From: Pseudomonadota bacterium
Lineage (GTDB): Bacteria > Pseudomonadota > Alphaproteobacteria > Caulobacterales > Aquidulcibacteraceae
NCBI GenBank assembly: GCA_020161405.1
Contig: JAIUOD010000001.1
Coordinates: forward strand, 62,001-126,000
DNA length: 64,000 nucleotides
Reading direction: 5' to 3'
In this document: positions 25,565 through 34,845 of the stretch, piece by piece
Layout of the letters: each line of letters begins with the position of its first letter
Position numbering within the stretch: the stretch's first letter is position 1
Position numbers and translations under genes: made by a program
Notes under the pieces: generated by a model
Seen by the model: the letters and a program-made list of their open reading frames with translations, nothing else
Databases searched by the model: none
What the model was told of the DNA's origin: nothing

Positions 25565-26179
25565 TTAAACCTTCAAGACAGGTTGGCGCAAAATAGTCTT
25601 CAGTTTTTCAGGCTTTGTTTTACGCGGGTCAGAAAGATAAATTTCATGGTGAAGGCCGCGCATTTTAAAACCATTTTGCGGTATAATTTCATCATGCATT
25701 TTCGCCAAAATTGGTGCTTCATCATCATAAGAACCAATATGAAGGATTTGCACGCATAGCCCTTCTTCGATGGTTTTCAATTCAACTTCATCAAGTTTTG
25801 GATTTGGCTTTTTGTTTTTGGTTTGATTAAGCATTAATTCAAAATCATCAATTTCAATCCAATCTGGCTGCCAAATAAGCATTTCCCATTTCCAATTATC
25901 TTTATTTCGCGTGATAAAGTCATTCATATTATCGGCCCACCATAGACCTTCCAATGGACCAACCACATAATCTTTTTGATATTTTTTCTTTGAATGAAAT
26001 TTCAAGCCATAAGAAAGTGAATATAATGCACCAATAGAATTAGCATAATCGGCGCTATTATTTGGATTCCCCCATCCTTTGATTGAAAGAAATTTCAGTT
26101 TTGGGATTTCAATAAATTCATATTGTCTTTTTGGATTATATAAGGATTTATAAAGTTTTTTTGGATCTATTTTTTCCAT
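25565..26179 (-). CDS. GyrI-like small-molecule-binding domain protein
   Basis: This 204-residue protein matches the stand-alone GyrI-like (SOUL/BRE-type) family. Visible signatures are KLKFLSIKGWGNPNN near the start, KKYQKDYVVGPLEGLWW in the middle, and LCVQILHIGSYDDEAPILAKMH followed by LHHEIYLSDPRKTKPEKLKTILRQPV at the end. Such proteins hydrolyse or bind small cyclic molecules in a few studied cases; the function here is unknown. The ATG at 26179 is chosen because AGAGGTGG stands 3 bases upstream. An in-frame TTG-type start would lie farther out. It is a separate transcription unit upstream of fzlA or the first gene of that operon (24-base gap). Confidence 0.82.
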   Translation of the reverse strand: MEKIDPKKLYKSLYNPKRQYEFIEIPKLKFLSIKGWGNPNNSADYANSIGALYSLSYGLKFHSKKKYQKDYVVGPLEGLWWADNMNDFITRNKDNWKWEMLIWQPDWIEIDDFELMLNQTKNKKPNPKLDEVELKTIEEGLCVQILHIGSYDDEAPILAKMHDEIIPQNGFKMRGLHHEIYLSDPRKTKPEKLKTILRQPVLKV

Positions 26180-26342
26180 TTGCCACCTCTTGCTTGCTTT
26201 TAGCACTAATAATGGTCAGGATTTGTCAGCAATATCATTATTTAGTTTCGCACCCGCAATATGAGAAAAATGCGCATAAGCATTGTGATTTTGAAATTTG
26301 CCACTATTTAGAAAGAAATAAATTATAAACCTTGAGGTTATT

Positions 26343-26693
26343 ATGTTTTCGACCCCTATTTATGCACAAGCTGCAGGCGCGGCTGCGGCTGCACCATCTG
26401 GTCCAGTTGGTATTATTATGAACCTTTTGCCAATGGTGGCAATTTTGGTTGTTTTTTACTTCCTTCTTATCCGCCCACAACAACAAAGAATGAAGGCGCA
26501 CCAAGCAATGGTAAGCGCACTTAAAAAAGGCGATACTGTTGTTGCCGCTGGCGGCCTTATCGGCAAAGTAAAATCTTTAAGCGACACAGAAGTAACAGTT
26601 GAGATTGCACCAAATGTTGCAATCAAAGTTGTTCGTGGCGCAATTTCAGAAGTGCGTGGCCCAACAATCATCCCACCTGCAAATAACGCATAA
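26343..26693 (+). CDS. yajC: Sec translocase accessory protein YajC
   Basis: This 116-residue membrane protein associates with SecDF and the SecYEG translocase. It has one N-terminal membrane segment (IIMNLLPMVAILVVFYFLLIR, about residues 21-41), then the family motif RPQQQRMKAHQAMVSALKKGD and a small basic beta domain. The alanine-rich N-terminus (QAAGAAAAAPSGP) is common in alphaproteobacterial YajC. It starts the yajC-secD-secF operon. Confidence 0.95.
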   Translation: MFSTPIYAQAAGAAAAAPSGPVGIIMNLLPMVAILVVFYFLLIRPQQQRMKAHQAMVSALKKGDTVVAAGGLIGKVKSLSDTEVTVEIAPNVAIKVVRGAISEVRGPTIIPPANNA

Positions 26694-26710
26694 GAATAGG
26701 GGATTTAATA

Positions 26711-28354
26711 TTGTTAAGCGTTTCGCGTTGGCGTTATATTGCCGTTATTATCGTTACATTATTGGGAATAATTTGGGCATTTCCAAATGTTCTTTCGCCG
26801 CAAATGCGCGAAAAAATTCCAAAATTTTTACCACATAATGCAATTAATCTTGGCCTTGACCTTCAAGGTGGTTCCCACCTTTTGTTTGAGGTTGATAAGG
26901 ATACGGTTTATCGCCAACGCCTTGAAACTGTTGCTGATGATATTTCAAATTCATTGCGCGGTATTGAACGTAATTCAGATACTAAAGAGCGTTTGCCCGC
27001 GATTGCATTTTCTGGTCGTTCGGTTTCGCCAGATGGCAAAAGCGTAAAAGTAAGCGTTAATAACCCACAAGATTTAGCCGAAGCGCAAAAACGTATCGCA
27101 AAACTTGGCAATCCTGTTGATGGTGTTTCTGGCCCTGTTTCAACAACTGATATTGCGCAAAGCGTTAATGGCACTGAAATCACTGTTTCTTTAACCGAAG
27201 AAGCAAAAATTTCAATGACACGCCGCGCAGTCACCCAATCAGTAGAGGTTATTCGCCGCCGTATCGATGAAACAGGCACAAAAGAACCATCAATCACCCG
27301 CCAAGGAACAGATAGAATTGTGGTTCAAGCACCGGGCGAATCTGACCCTGAAAAATTGAAAAAATTGGTTGGACAAACTGCAAAACTAACCTTCCAAATG
27401 GTTGATAGCAGCGTTTCAATCGATGAAGCACGCGCAGGTCGCGTTCCCCCAGGTGAAGTTGTATTACCACAAGATAATCCATCTGAACCATTTGTATTGG
27501 TAAAACGCCGTGCAATGGTTTCGGGTGAAAACCTTGTTGATGCGCAACCAACATTTGACCAGCAACGCGGTATTCCAGTTGTAAGTATTCGCTTTGACGG
27601 AACTGGTTCACGCCTATTTGGTCGTGCAACTACCGAAGGTGTTGGCAAGAGATTTGCAATTGTTCTTGACGACAAGGTGATTTCTGCGCCTGTTATTAAC
27701 GAACCAATCGCGGGTGGTAATGCACAAATTTCAGGTAATTTCACCCTTGAAAGCGCAACCGAATTATCAACGCTTTTACGCGCTGGTGCGCTACCTGCCC
27801 CCCTAAAAATCCTTGAACAACGTTCTGTTGGTGCAGAGCTTGGACAAGATGCGGTTAATGCGGGTGCAAAGGCGGGTATTATCGCGCTTGTGGCGGTTGT
27901 GATATTCATGTTGCTTGCTTATGGTTTTACCTTTGGCGGCTTCTCTATTATCGCACTTGCGGTGAATGTGATTTTGATTTTCGCGGGCATGGGAAGCGCG
28001 GGGGCAACCCTTACACTTCCGGGTATCGCGGGTCTTGTGCTTACGCTTGGTATGGCGGTTGACGCCAACGTATTGATATATGAACGTATGCGTGAAGAAT
28101 ATGCGGCGGGTCGCTCGGTTGCGCTTGCACTTGATGCGGGTTTCTCACGTGCGGTTGTAACCATTATTGATGCGCACGTTACTTCATTATTGTCTGCCTT
28201 GATATTGTTCTATTTCGGCTCTGGCCCTGTTCGTGGCTTTGCTTGGACTTTATCTTTGGGTATTTTAACATCTGTATTTACTGCGGTTTTGGTGACACAA
28301 GTTCTTATTGGAATTTGGTATCGTCAGAATAAACCAAAAGTTCTTCCTATTTAG
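26711..28354 (+). CDS. secD: Protein translocase subunit SecD
   Basis: SecD uses the proton-motive force to help complete protein export. The 547-residue protein has a first membrane helix (RYIAVIIVTLLGIIWAF), the large periplasmic domain beginning with GLDLQGGSHLLFEVD, and five C-terminal helices (about residues 390-540) with the conserved GMAVDANVLIYERMREE. Translation appears to start at TTG 26711, 8 bases after an AGGGG sequence. No ATG or GTG is available before the first helix. It lies 17 bases after yajC and just before secF. Confidence 0.94.
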   Translation: MLSVSRWRYIAVIIVTLLGIIWAFPNVLSPQMREKIPKFLPHNAINLGLDLQGGSHLLFEVDKDTVYRQRLETVADDISNSLRGIERNSDTKERLPAIAFSGRSVSPDGKSVKVSVNNPQDLAEAQKRIAKLGNPVDGVSGPVSTTDIAQSVNGTEITVSLTEEAKISMTRRAVTQSVEVIRRRIDETGTKEPSITRQGTDRIVVQAPGESDPEKLKKLVGQTAKLTFQMVDSSVSIDEARAGRVPPGEVVLPQDNPSEPFVLVKRRAMVSGENLVDAQPTFDQQRGIPVVSIRFDGTGSRLFGRATTEGVGKRFAIVLDDKVISAPVINEPIAGGNAQISGNFTLESATELSTLLRAGALPAPLKILEQRSVGAELGQDAVNAGAKAGIIALVAVVIFMLLAYGFTFGGFSIIALAVNVILIFAGMGSAGATLTLPGIAGLVLTLGMAVDANVLIYERMREEYAAGRSVALALDAGFSRAVVTIIDAHVTSLLSALILFYFGSGPVRGFAWTLSLGILTSVFTAVLVTQVLIGIWYRQNKPKVLPI

Positions 28355-28364
28355 CGAGTGTGTG

Positions 28365-29393
28365 ATGGCAGTTTCAAATTCTAAATGGCCTTTAATTCGC
28401 CTAGTTCCTAAGCAAACCCATTTTGGTTTTGTGCATTTTGCGCGCCTTGCGGCAAGTCTTTCGGTGATTTTGTGTATTCTATCTCTTGTGTCTTTCGCAA
28501 CTGGTGGCCTTCGCAAAAACCCAATGGATGCCTTTAACAAAACCCAAGGTGGCTTTGTCCAAAAAATGGATGCGGTCTTTGCCGATGCCTTTAATCTTGG
28601 TATCGACTTTAAGGGCGGCGTAAGCATGGAGGCAATTTCAACCCAACCAATCGATATTGGTAAAGTGCGTGATACAATGCATACTTTATCCGTACGCGAT
28701 CCACAGGTTCAAGGTTTTGATAAACCTAACCAAATCATGGTTCGCTTTTTGTCTGAAAATGATAATAATGATGCGGCAATTGGCGTTGTTAAAGATGCTT
28801 TGACCAAAACCCTACCGGGCGTAACCTTCTCTCACCCTGATGTGGTTGGTTCAAAAGTTTCGGGTGAATTATATCGTAATGGTATTATGGCCTTGGTTGC
28901 CGCCATTAGTTTCATGCTTGTCTTTATTTGGTTCCGCTTTGAATTTCAGATGGGTGTGGGTTCGGTTGTGGCCTTGCTGCATGACGTTATTCTAACACTT
29001 GGCTTTATTTCGGTTACGCGTATTGAATTCTCTTTAACCTCTATCGCGGCGATTTTGACCATTATTGGTTATTCGATGAATGATACAGTTGTGGTTTATG
29101 ACCGCCTTCGTGAAAATATGCGCAAGTGGAAAAAGAAACCAATGAGTGAATTGATTGATTTATCAACCAATGAAACCCTATCGCGAACAATTATTACGGG
29201 TATGACGACTTTGTTGGCATTGGTTGGCCTTACTGTAATTGGTGGTTCGACCATTCAATCATTCACAATTGCGATGATTTTTGGTGTTATTATTGGTACT
29301 TATTCGTCAATTTATGTGGCGGCACCATTCTCTTTACTTGTTCCACGTGAAGATAAGAAACGCCCTGAAAAAATTGTTGATGACAGACCATAA
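28365..29393 (+). CDS. secF: Protein translocase subunit SecF
   Basis: This is the partner of SecD in the export motor. The 342-residue protein has an N-terminal helix (about residues 23-45), the small periplasmic domain (NLGIDFKGGVSMEAI), and a C-terminal membrane part with YSMNDTVVVYDRLRENMRK, the SecF equivalent of the conserved proton-path region. The ATG at 28365 lies 10 bases after the secD stop. Earlier in-frame codons fall inside secD. It overlaps the next gene by one base (TAATG). Confidence 0.94.
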   Translation: MAVSNSKWPLIRLVPKQTHFGFVHFARLAASLSVILCILSLVSFATGGLRKNPMDAFNKTQGGFVQKMDAVFADAFNLGIDFKGGVSMEAISTQPIDIGKVRDTMHTLSVRDPQVQGFDKPNQIMVRFLSENDNNDAAIGVVKDALTKTLPGVTFSHPDVVGSKVSGELYRNGIMALVAAISFMLVFIWFRFEFQMGVGSVVALLHDVILTLGFISVTRIEFSLTSIAAILTIIGYSMNDTVVVYDRLRENMRKWKKKPMSELIDLSTNETLSRTIITGMTTLLALVGLTVIGGSTIQSFTIAMIFGVIIGTYSSIYVAAPFSLLVPREDKKRPEKIVDDRP

Positions 29394-30031
29394 TGGTTAG
29401 CTTTATTGCAAACAATGATCCAAGGCGGCTTGAAATGGCCGCCTTTGCCATTGGTGGGCAAGGCGATTTATTGGTACTGGCCATAGATTTTGACAATGAA
29501 TTATGGGCCATCGCCAAAAATGCCAAAGAGCCAATGATGGCGCGCATTCGTATGCAATATTATATTGATGAAGTCGAACGCATCAAAACCAATGGCAAGC
29601 CAACAATTCCAATCGGTGATTTTTTTATTAAATTAAAATCGCTTGAACAAATTGAAAACCTTATTTGGGCACATATTGAAAAAATAGATAACCCAAATAA
29701 AAACCAAGCCAATGAAAAAATTTGGGAAAATTATTTTAACCTTGCCCAAGAAATTTCAATTCAAAAAATCGATTTTGATATTTCCAAAATATGCGCACAA
29801 ATTATCAATGGCGCAAATTTGGGCGACTTCACTTTGTATGGAAAAAATGTCAAAAACCTAAATTCAAAGCTTTATGGTTTTTCAAAAGATTTAAGACAAA
29901 AACTATTGCCCGCAATTGGCTTTGTTAAATTATGCAGACGCCAGACCTTATATGAAAACATAATTGAAAAGCGCCTTGGTTTGCGTGCAAAACTCGCGCT
30001 TTTTGGTTCAGTTTTATTTAGTAAAATCTAA
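29393..30031 (+). CDS. Squalene/phytoene-synthase-family protein
   Basis: This 212-residue protein belongs to the squalene/phytoene synthase superfamily, but to the short group found downstream of secDF in many alphaproteobacteria (relatives of NDUFAF6). Recognisable parts are NNDPRRLEMAAFAIGG near the start, the MMARIRMQYYIDEVERI helix, and FVKLCRRQTLYENIIEKRLGLRAKL at the end. The two DxxxD prenyl-diphosphate sites of true synthases are not evident, so an enzyme activity should not be assumed. It is coupled to secF by a one-base overlap and meets the next gene tail to tail with a 4-base overlap. Confidence 0.75.
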   Translation: MVSFIANNDPRRLEMAAFAIGGQGDLLVLAIDFDNELWAIAKNAKEPMMARIRMQYYIDEVERIKTNGKPTIPIGDFFIKLKSLEQIENLIWAHIEKIDNPNKNQANEKIWENYFNLAQEISIQKIDFDISKICAQIINGANLGDFTLYGKNVKNLNSKLYGFSKDLRQKLLPAIGFVKLCRRQTLYENIIEKRLGLRAKLALFGSVLFSKI

Positions 30032-31770
30032 GCGCCCTTACCCTCAACCGAAATCCATAATGGACTATGACCACCTTGTGGAAGGCGGCTTCCGACATCA
30101 CACTTTTGAATTTTAAGCCCGCGTGAGAATGCATGGTCAAATGCAACACTAAATGGGAATTTGCTTTGGGTTGAACCTGTAATACCACCGCACACAATTC
30201 GGTTCACTTGCGCAGTACGGGCAAAGAATTTCATCTGCCTATCCCATGCAGGGGCCGCGAAGTCACCAATTGTTAAAACTGGTACATCTTCATTACCTGC
30301 ACGGTTTGCGGTGCGGTTAATCAATGCCTCGCGCTCTGGTGATTGGCGTTTGGTGTTTGATTTATCGATTGGATTCACACCGATGACAGTAATACTATTA
30401 TCAAGTGGGCGCGCCATTGTTGGCTCATCAGGAAGGGTTGTAGCGCGCCAATTACCTTTTGATAAAACCGCCAATGCAGTTGGATCTTTTTCATTTGGTG
30501 CTTCTATTAATTCCCAACCATTGGGCGCATTAGTAAGGCCATTTGAACCTGCAAGCATTAAAAGGCTTGCGTGCCTTTCCTCCGCCTGTTTTAGGACGGC
30601 ATCCAATGATTTTTGGGAATTTTCAAGATTAGCCCAACCAATAATTATTGGGTTTTTATTACCACCGCTTGGGAATTGCCCAAGATTTGGCGCAAGTATG
30701 ATACCATAGATTAAAAATAAAATTGCGCCCGCAATAACACCTTGAATTGACTTGCCATATGCCCAAGCTGCAAGGCCAATTATTGCCAAAAATGCCCAAT
30801 AAAAATCAAAGGCCGCAAAATCTTCAAACGGCTTTCCAAGCGGCGCAAGCAAAGACATAATAAGCGAAATTGCCGAAAGTCCAAGTGCGAAAGTACCAAC
30901 AAAATAACTTATTATAATTTGTTGTTTGGTTTGTTTTGTTACTTTCCTAGACTTGGCAATATTTTTTGCCTTTGGCTTTCTAGGTTTTGCAATTTGGATA
31001 TTATCTACTGGTTCAATAATTGGCGCGCGCGCAACTTCTTGTGCGGCTTCTTGGATTTCTTCGTAATCTTGCTGCTCTTCTTCTTGTTGAACTTTTTCAA
31101 TTTCTAAAAGTGCATTTGGCGCTTCTTCTATTATTGTTTGTTCTTGAATTGGTTCAGAAATAAATTCTTGCGGATTATCAATTGTTTCAGTTTCTTCAAC
31201 TGTCAGTTCGGATATAATTGCTTCTGTTTCTATTATTTCGTTAGTTTGAATATCAGAATTTATTATCGCATCTTCTTCATAAATTTGCGCAGCATCAGTT
31301 TCTGTAGTTTCTTGCGCAATTATTTCTTCGATAGGGGCTTCTTCAATAATCTGGGTTTCAATTATTATTTCTTCAGTAATTGATTGATATGAAGCCTCAA
31401 ACTCTTCTTTTTCAAGCGCTTCTTTTTCTTGCGCTTCATTTTCAAAAGTCCATTTTTCGGATAGATTATCTTCTAAAATAGCCTCGTCAATTGTTGCATT
31501 TGCGTGGCCATCCATAGTTTCAAATGGCGTAATTTCGGCAGGTGTGTTTTTGACAATATCATCATCAAGAATTGGTTGAACTGGTGCAGATTCACGGAAT
31601 GAAAAATCAAAATCTGGATCGTCAAAAACCGAACCTTCTGAATGTTTGGTTTCAGAGCTTGGTGTTCGGTTTAAAGCGCGTAAATAATCGCCAACACTTC
31701 GCCCCAATAATGGGTCAAAATCCTTTGGTAAAGGCTCTGGAATATTTAATTTAAGGATTTTAGGTTTCAT
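30028..31770 (-). CDS. Acidic membrane protein with degenerate EEP-type domain
   Basis: The 580-residue protein has three parts. Residues 1-270 are strongly acidic, low-complexity and rich in Glu, Ile and Thr, followed by a basic patch (KPRKPKAKNIAKSRKVTKQ). Three membrane helices follow (about residues 288-372). The C-terminal 200 residues resemble the endonuclease/exonuclease/phosphatase (EEP, YafD-like) fold. In that fold I see VPVLTIGDFAAPAWD in place of the usual GDFN, VAFDHAF for the D-H-x-F strand, and GGHSPLW in place of SDHxP. Loss of the Asn and of the SDH aspartate suggests it is catalytically impaired. The role is unknown. Confidence 0.6.
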   Translation of the reverse strand: MKPKILKLNIPEPLPKDFDPLLGRSVGDYLRALNRTPSSETKHSEGSVFDDPDFDFSFRESAPVQPILDDDIVKNTPAEITPFETMDGHANATIDEAILEDNLSEKWTFENEAQEKEALEKEEFEASYQSITEEIIIETQIIEEAPIEEIIAQETTETDAAQIYEEDAIINSDIQTNEIIETEAIISELTVEETETIDNPQEFISEPIQEQTIIEEAPNALLEIEKVQQEEEQQDYEEIQEAAQEVARAPIIEPVDNIQIAKPRKPKAKNIAKSRKVTKQTKQQIIISYFVGTFALGLSAISLIMSLLAPLGKPFEDFAAFDFYWAFLAIIGLAAWAYGKSIQGVIAGAILFLIYGIILAPNLGQFPSGGNKNPIIIGWANLENSQKSLDAVLKQAEERHASLLMLAGSNGLTNAPNGWELIEAPNEKDPTALAVLSKGNWRATTLPDEPTMARPLDNSITVIGVNPIDKSNTKRQSPEREALINRTANRAGNEDVPVLTIGDFAAPAWDRQMKFFARTAQVNRIVCGGITGSTQSKFPFSVAFDHAFSRGLKIQKCDVGSRLPQGGHSPLWISVEGKGA

Positions 31771-31794
31771 TATCTGGCTTCAGTTTTCAACATA

Positions 31795-32841
31795 TTAAGG
31801 AAAACTAGGGGTTGCGGTCAAGCCAGCGGTTTCATCAAAGCCAAAAGAGACGTTGAAATTCTGTATTGCCTGCCCACCTGAGCCTTTAATTAAATTATCA
31901 ATGGTTGAAATAACAATTGCACGCCCAGGGATTCTATCGGCAAAAACATTTATAACACATGCATTCGTGCATTTTACCCAGCGACTATCAGGAACAGCGC
32001 CGACAGGTGCAACCCGAACAAAAGGTTCATCCTTAAATTTTGTTAATAATGCATTGCGTAAATCTTCAATATTCGCGCCATTTGCCATTTTAACGTGTGA
32101 AGTAACATATTCACCGCGCGTCATTGGAATTAAATGCGGGGTGAAATTGACAATCATGTCTTTACCCGCCGCAAAGCCTAATTCTTGCTCAATCTCTGGT
32201 GCATGGCGATGTTTGCCAACGCCATAGGCATACATGCTTTCGGCAATTTCACAATAAAGGTTGGATTGTTTTAACGAACGCCCCGCCCCTGAAACACCCG
32301 ATTTGGCATCAATAATAATATCTTCAGGCGAAATAACATTCGCCGCCAATAATGGCTTAAGTGCCAAAAGCGTCGCAGTTGGATAGCAACCAGGGCAGGC
32401 AATGATTGATGGTGATTTTTTTAATTCATCGCGCGCAAATTCTGTAAGGCCATAAATGGCATCAATTGTCTTTTGCGGATGTAAATGTTCGCGCCCATAG
32501 GTTTGGGAATAAAGCGTTGGGCTTCTAAGGCGAAAATCGGCAGATAAATCAATTACCTTCACATGCGATGGTAATTCGGCAAGTAATTCTTCGGACGCGC
32601 CATGTGGCAAACAGCCAAAGGCCACACCAATATCGTCCCAATTGACATCTTCTGCCTTTAATAAATCCATATTGGCATAATTGAATAAATGCGGATAAAG
32701 TTCACCAAATTTTTTACCAGCTTGTTGGTTTGCAGTTAACGCAGCAAGTCGCAAATTCGGGTGATTTTCGATAAGGCGGATAGTCTCCGCCCCCGTATAA
32801 CCCGATGCACCCAAAACCACTGCATTAACAATCTGCGCCAT
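31795..32841 (-). CDS. argC: N-acetyl-gamma-glutamyl-phosphate reductase
   Basis: ArgC carries out the NADPH-dependent third step of arginine synthesis, forming N-acetylglutamate semialdehyde. The 348-residue protein has the nucleotide-binding GASGYTGAE (residues 11-19), the catalytic cysteine C152 in IIACPGCYPTA, and the HRHAPEIEQEL motif. It belongs to the ~350-residue type 1 ArgC. It starts at 32841 (ATGGCGCAGATT) 24 bases upstream of the EEP-like gene in the same direction, so the two may be co-transcribed. Confidence 0.95.
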   Translation of the reverse strand: MAQIVNAVVLGASGYTGAETIRLIENHPNLRLAALTANQQAGKKFGELYPHLFNYANMDLLKAEDVNWDDIGVAFGCLPHGASEELLAELPSHVKVIDLSADFRLRSPTLYSQTYGREHLHPQKTIDAIYGLTEFARDELKKSPSIIACPGCYPTATLLALKPLLAANVISPEDIIIDAKSGVSGAGRSLKQSNLYCEIAESMYAYGVGKHRHAPEIEQELGFAAGKDMIVNFTPHLIPMTRGEYVTSHVKMANGANIEDLRNALLTKFKDEPFVRVAPVGAVPDSRWVKCTNACVINVFADRIPGRAIVISTIDNLIKGSGGQAIQNFNVSFGFDETAGLTATPSFP

Positions 32842-33013
32842 TTATATTTTACCTTTAAATTTGTGGGGGTTGTTTAGTAGAAAGCATGCGGTTTGTCATT
32901 AGTTTTTATTCAGATTAAAGTTTGTGAGAATTGTAATATTTCAAATAAAAATTGACGTTGAAGAAAAAAGATGAATACTGCATAATTGTGATACAACTTA
33001 GCGCGGAACAACT

Positions 33014-34840
33014 ATGAGTAAAATAATTAACGGCCTATCATTGCGCAACTATAGAGGAATCGGAGATTTAAAGCAGACCATAACAGGGCTTAAGAAGTTT
33101 AATTTCTTTATTGGAAAGAATAATTCCGGCAAGTCCACAATTCTTAACTTCCTTTCTTCACTCTGTCCGTCGTTTTTTAATAACGCTTTTATGCAGTATC
33201 ATCCAATAGAATTAGACTTTCACCGCGGCGATTTAGGACAAAAAATTGAATATGACTTGATTTTCGACAAAAGCTTCTTTGCAAAGTTTATATCTGATGC
33301 AGTAACAAGAAATGCAATAGATTCATTTCCGCAAGAGATATCTCAATTTGAAAGAGAAAATATCAGTGCTGCCGCTTCTAAAATACAACAACTATTTAGT
33401 CCAGAAACAGAATTAGTATTTTCTAGAACAATTAACGGTAAAATGCAAAATGGAAATATTACACTTGAAGAAACTTCACGAAAATCATGGCTTAATCTCG
33501 ATGAACTAAAAGAGATGCTTTTAGACGAAACGTTATTAGTTGAAGCGAAGCGGGCATTTACTCAATCAAGATTTGAATTTATGAGCCAACAATCCGCTCC
33601 TAAATACTCTGAAATCCACGCAAAAATTGAAAGCCTTTTGACATATTCCCCGATTAAATGCATCATAATCCCAGCAATTCGAGAAATTCGGACTGCCAAC
33701 CAAACAGATACAAAATGCGATGGAACTAACCTATTCAAATTAATTCTAGAGCTAAGCAACCCACGACAAGAGAAGCGAACTAATAGAACTAAATTCAAAA
33801 AAATTGAAAAATTCTTAGCAACTCTAATTGAAGAAGAAAATGTTGAATTGATTGTGGCTCATGACGCCTCGGAAATACAAGTCTCAATCAATGGCGAACC
33901 TTTACCATTGACTAACTTAGGGACGGGGATTCAAGAGCTGGTAATTATTGCCACTTATTGTACTTTAAATGAAGACTGCATAGTATGCATTGAAGAACCT
34001 GAAATACATTTGCATTCTACTCTTCAAAGAAAGCTCATCAAATATCTTGAAGAAAAAACAAACAATCAATATTTCGTCGCCACACACTCAACAACTATAA
34101 TAGATTGCTTAGAGGCTGAAAAGTCTGCAGTTTTTCATGTCACAAAAAGCGATGAACAAACATTTATCAAATCTTCTGATTTAACGAACGAGAAAATAGA
34201 AATGTGCCGTGACTTAGGTTATAAGGCTTCCGACTTATTTCAGACAAACTTTATCATATGGGTAGAAGGCCCATCAGACAGAATTTATTTGTTAAAATGG
34301 CTTGGCCAAATTAATGCAGAACTTAAAGAAGGCATTCATTTCTCTATCTTGTTTTATGGCGGCAGAATTCTTTCTCATTTTAGCGCAGATACAAATACAG
34401 AAGAATTAATAAAACTTCATCCTCTGAATTCAAATATGGCAGTGTTTATTGATAGTGACAAAACAAGCGATGTGGATGAAATTAACGAAACTAAGAAACG
34501 GATAAAAAACGAATTCTCGAAAGATGGGAGTTTTTGTTGGATTACTGAGGGAAGGGAAACCGAAAACTACCTTGAGAAGGCAACGCTTAAAGCGGCAATT
34601 GAAAAAGTTCATGAAGCTCAATTTCTATCTCATAACAATATGGAGCAATTCGATAACTGCCTTAAATTCACCAACAAAAAAAATGAGCAATTTCTTTCTG
34701 CAAAAAAAGTCGAAATCGCAAAATATATATGTAATCAATCTGATAAAAATGGAAATGAAATACCTTTAAGCCTTGAAATTCTTGATTTAAAGGAGCGTTT
34801 AAAAGAACTAACCAATAAAATTCAAATTGCTAATTCGTAG
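33014..34840 (+). CDS. OLD-family ATPase/TOPRIM nuclease
   Basis: The 608-residue protein has an N-terminal ABC-type ATPase and a C-terminal TOPRIM nuclease domain, as in phage P2 OLD and the GajA subunit of Gabija. Walker A is GKNNSGKST (about 34-42). The signature-like TNLGTGIQE is near 305, and Walker B plus the H-loop appear as IEEPEIHLH and THST. The TOPRIM metal ligands are E418 (VEGPSD) and D480/D482 (FIDSDK). No UvrD-like helicase follows, so it resembles a class 1, stand-alone OLD. OLD proteins act in phage defence or DNA repair. It sits alone between argC and mnmA, as an inserted gene would. Confidence 0.85.
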   Translation: MSKIINGLSLRNYRGIGDLKQTITGLKKFNFFIGKNNSGKSTILNFLSSLCPSFFNNAFMQYHPIELDFHRGDLGQKIEYDLIFDKSFFAKFISDAVTRNAIDSFPQEISQFERENISAAASKIQQLFSPETELVFSRTINGKMQNGNITLEETSRKSWLNLDELKEMLLDETLLVEAKRAFTQSRFEFMSQQSAPKYSEIHAKIESLLTYSPIKCIIIPAIREIRTANQTDTKCDGTNLFKLILELSNPRQEKRTNRTKFKKIEKFLATLIEEENVELIVAHDASEIQVSINGEPLPLTNLGTGIQELVIIATYCTLNEDCIVCIEEPEIHLHSTLQRKLIKYLEEKTNNQYFVATHSTTIIDCLEAEKSAVFHVTKSDEQTFIKSSDLTNEKIEMCRDLGYKASDLFQTNFIIWVEGPSDRIYLLKWLGQINAELKEGIHFSILFYGGRILSHFSADTNTEELIKLHPLNSNMAVFIDSDKTSDVDEINETKKRIKNEFSKDGSFCWITEGRETENYLEKATLKAAIEKVHEAQFLSHNNMEQFDNCLKFTNKKNEQFLSAKKVEIAKYICNQSDKNGNEIPLSLEILDLKERLKELTNKIQIANS

Positions 34841-34845
34841 AAAAT

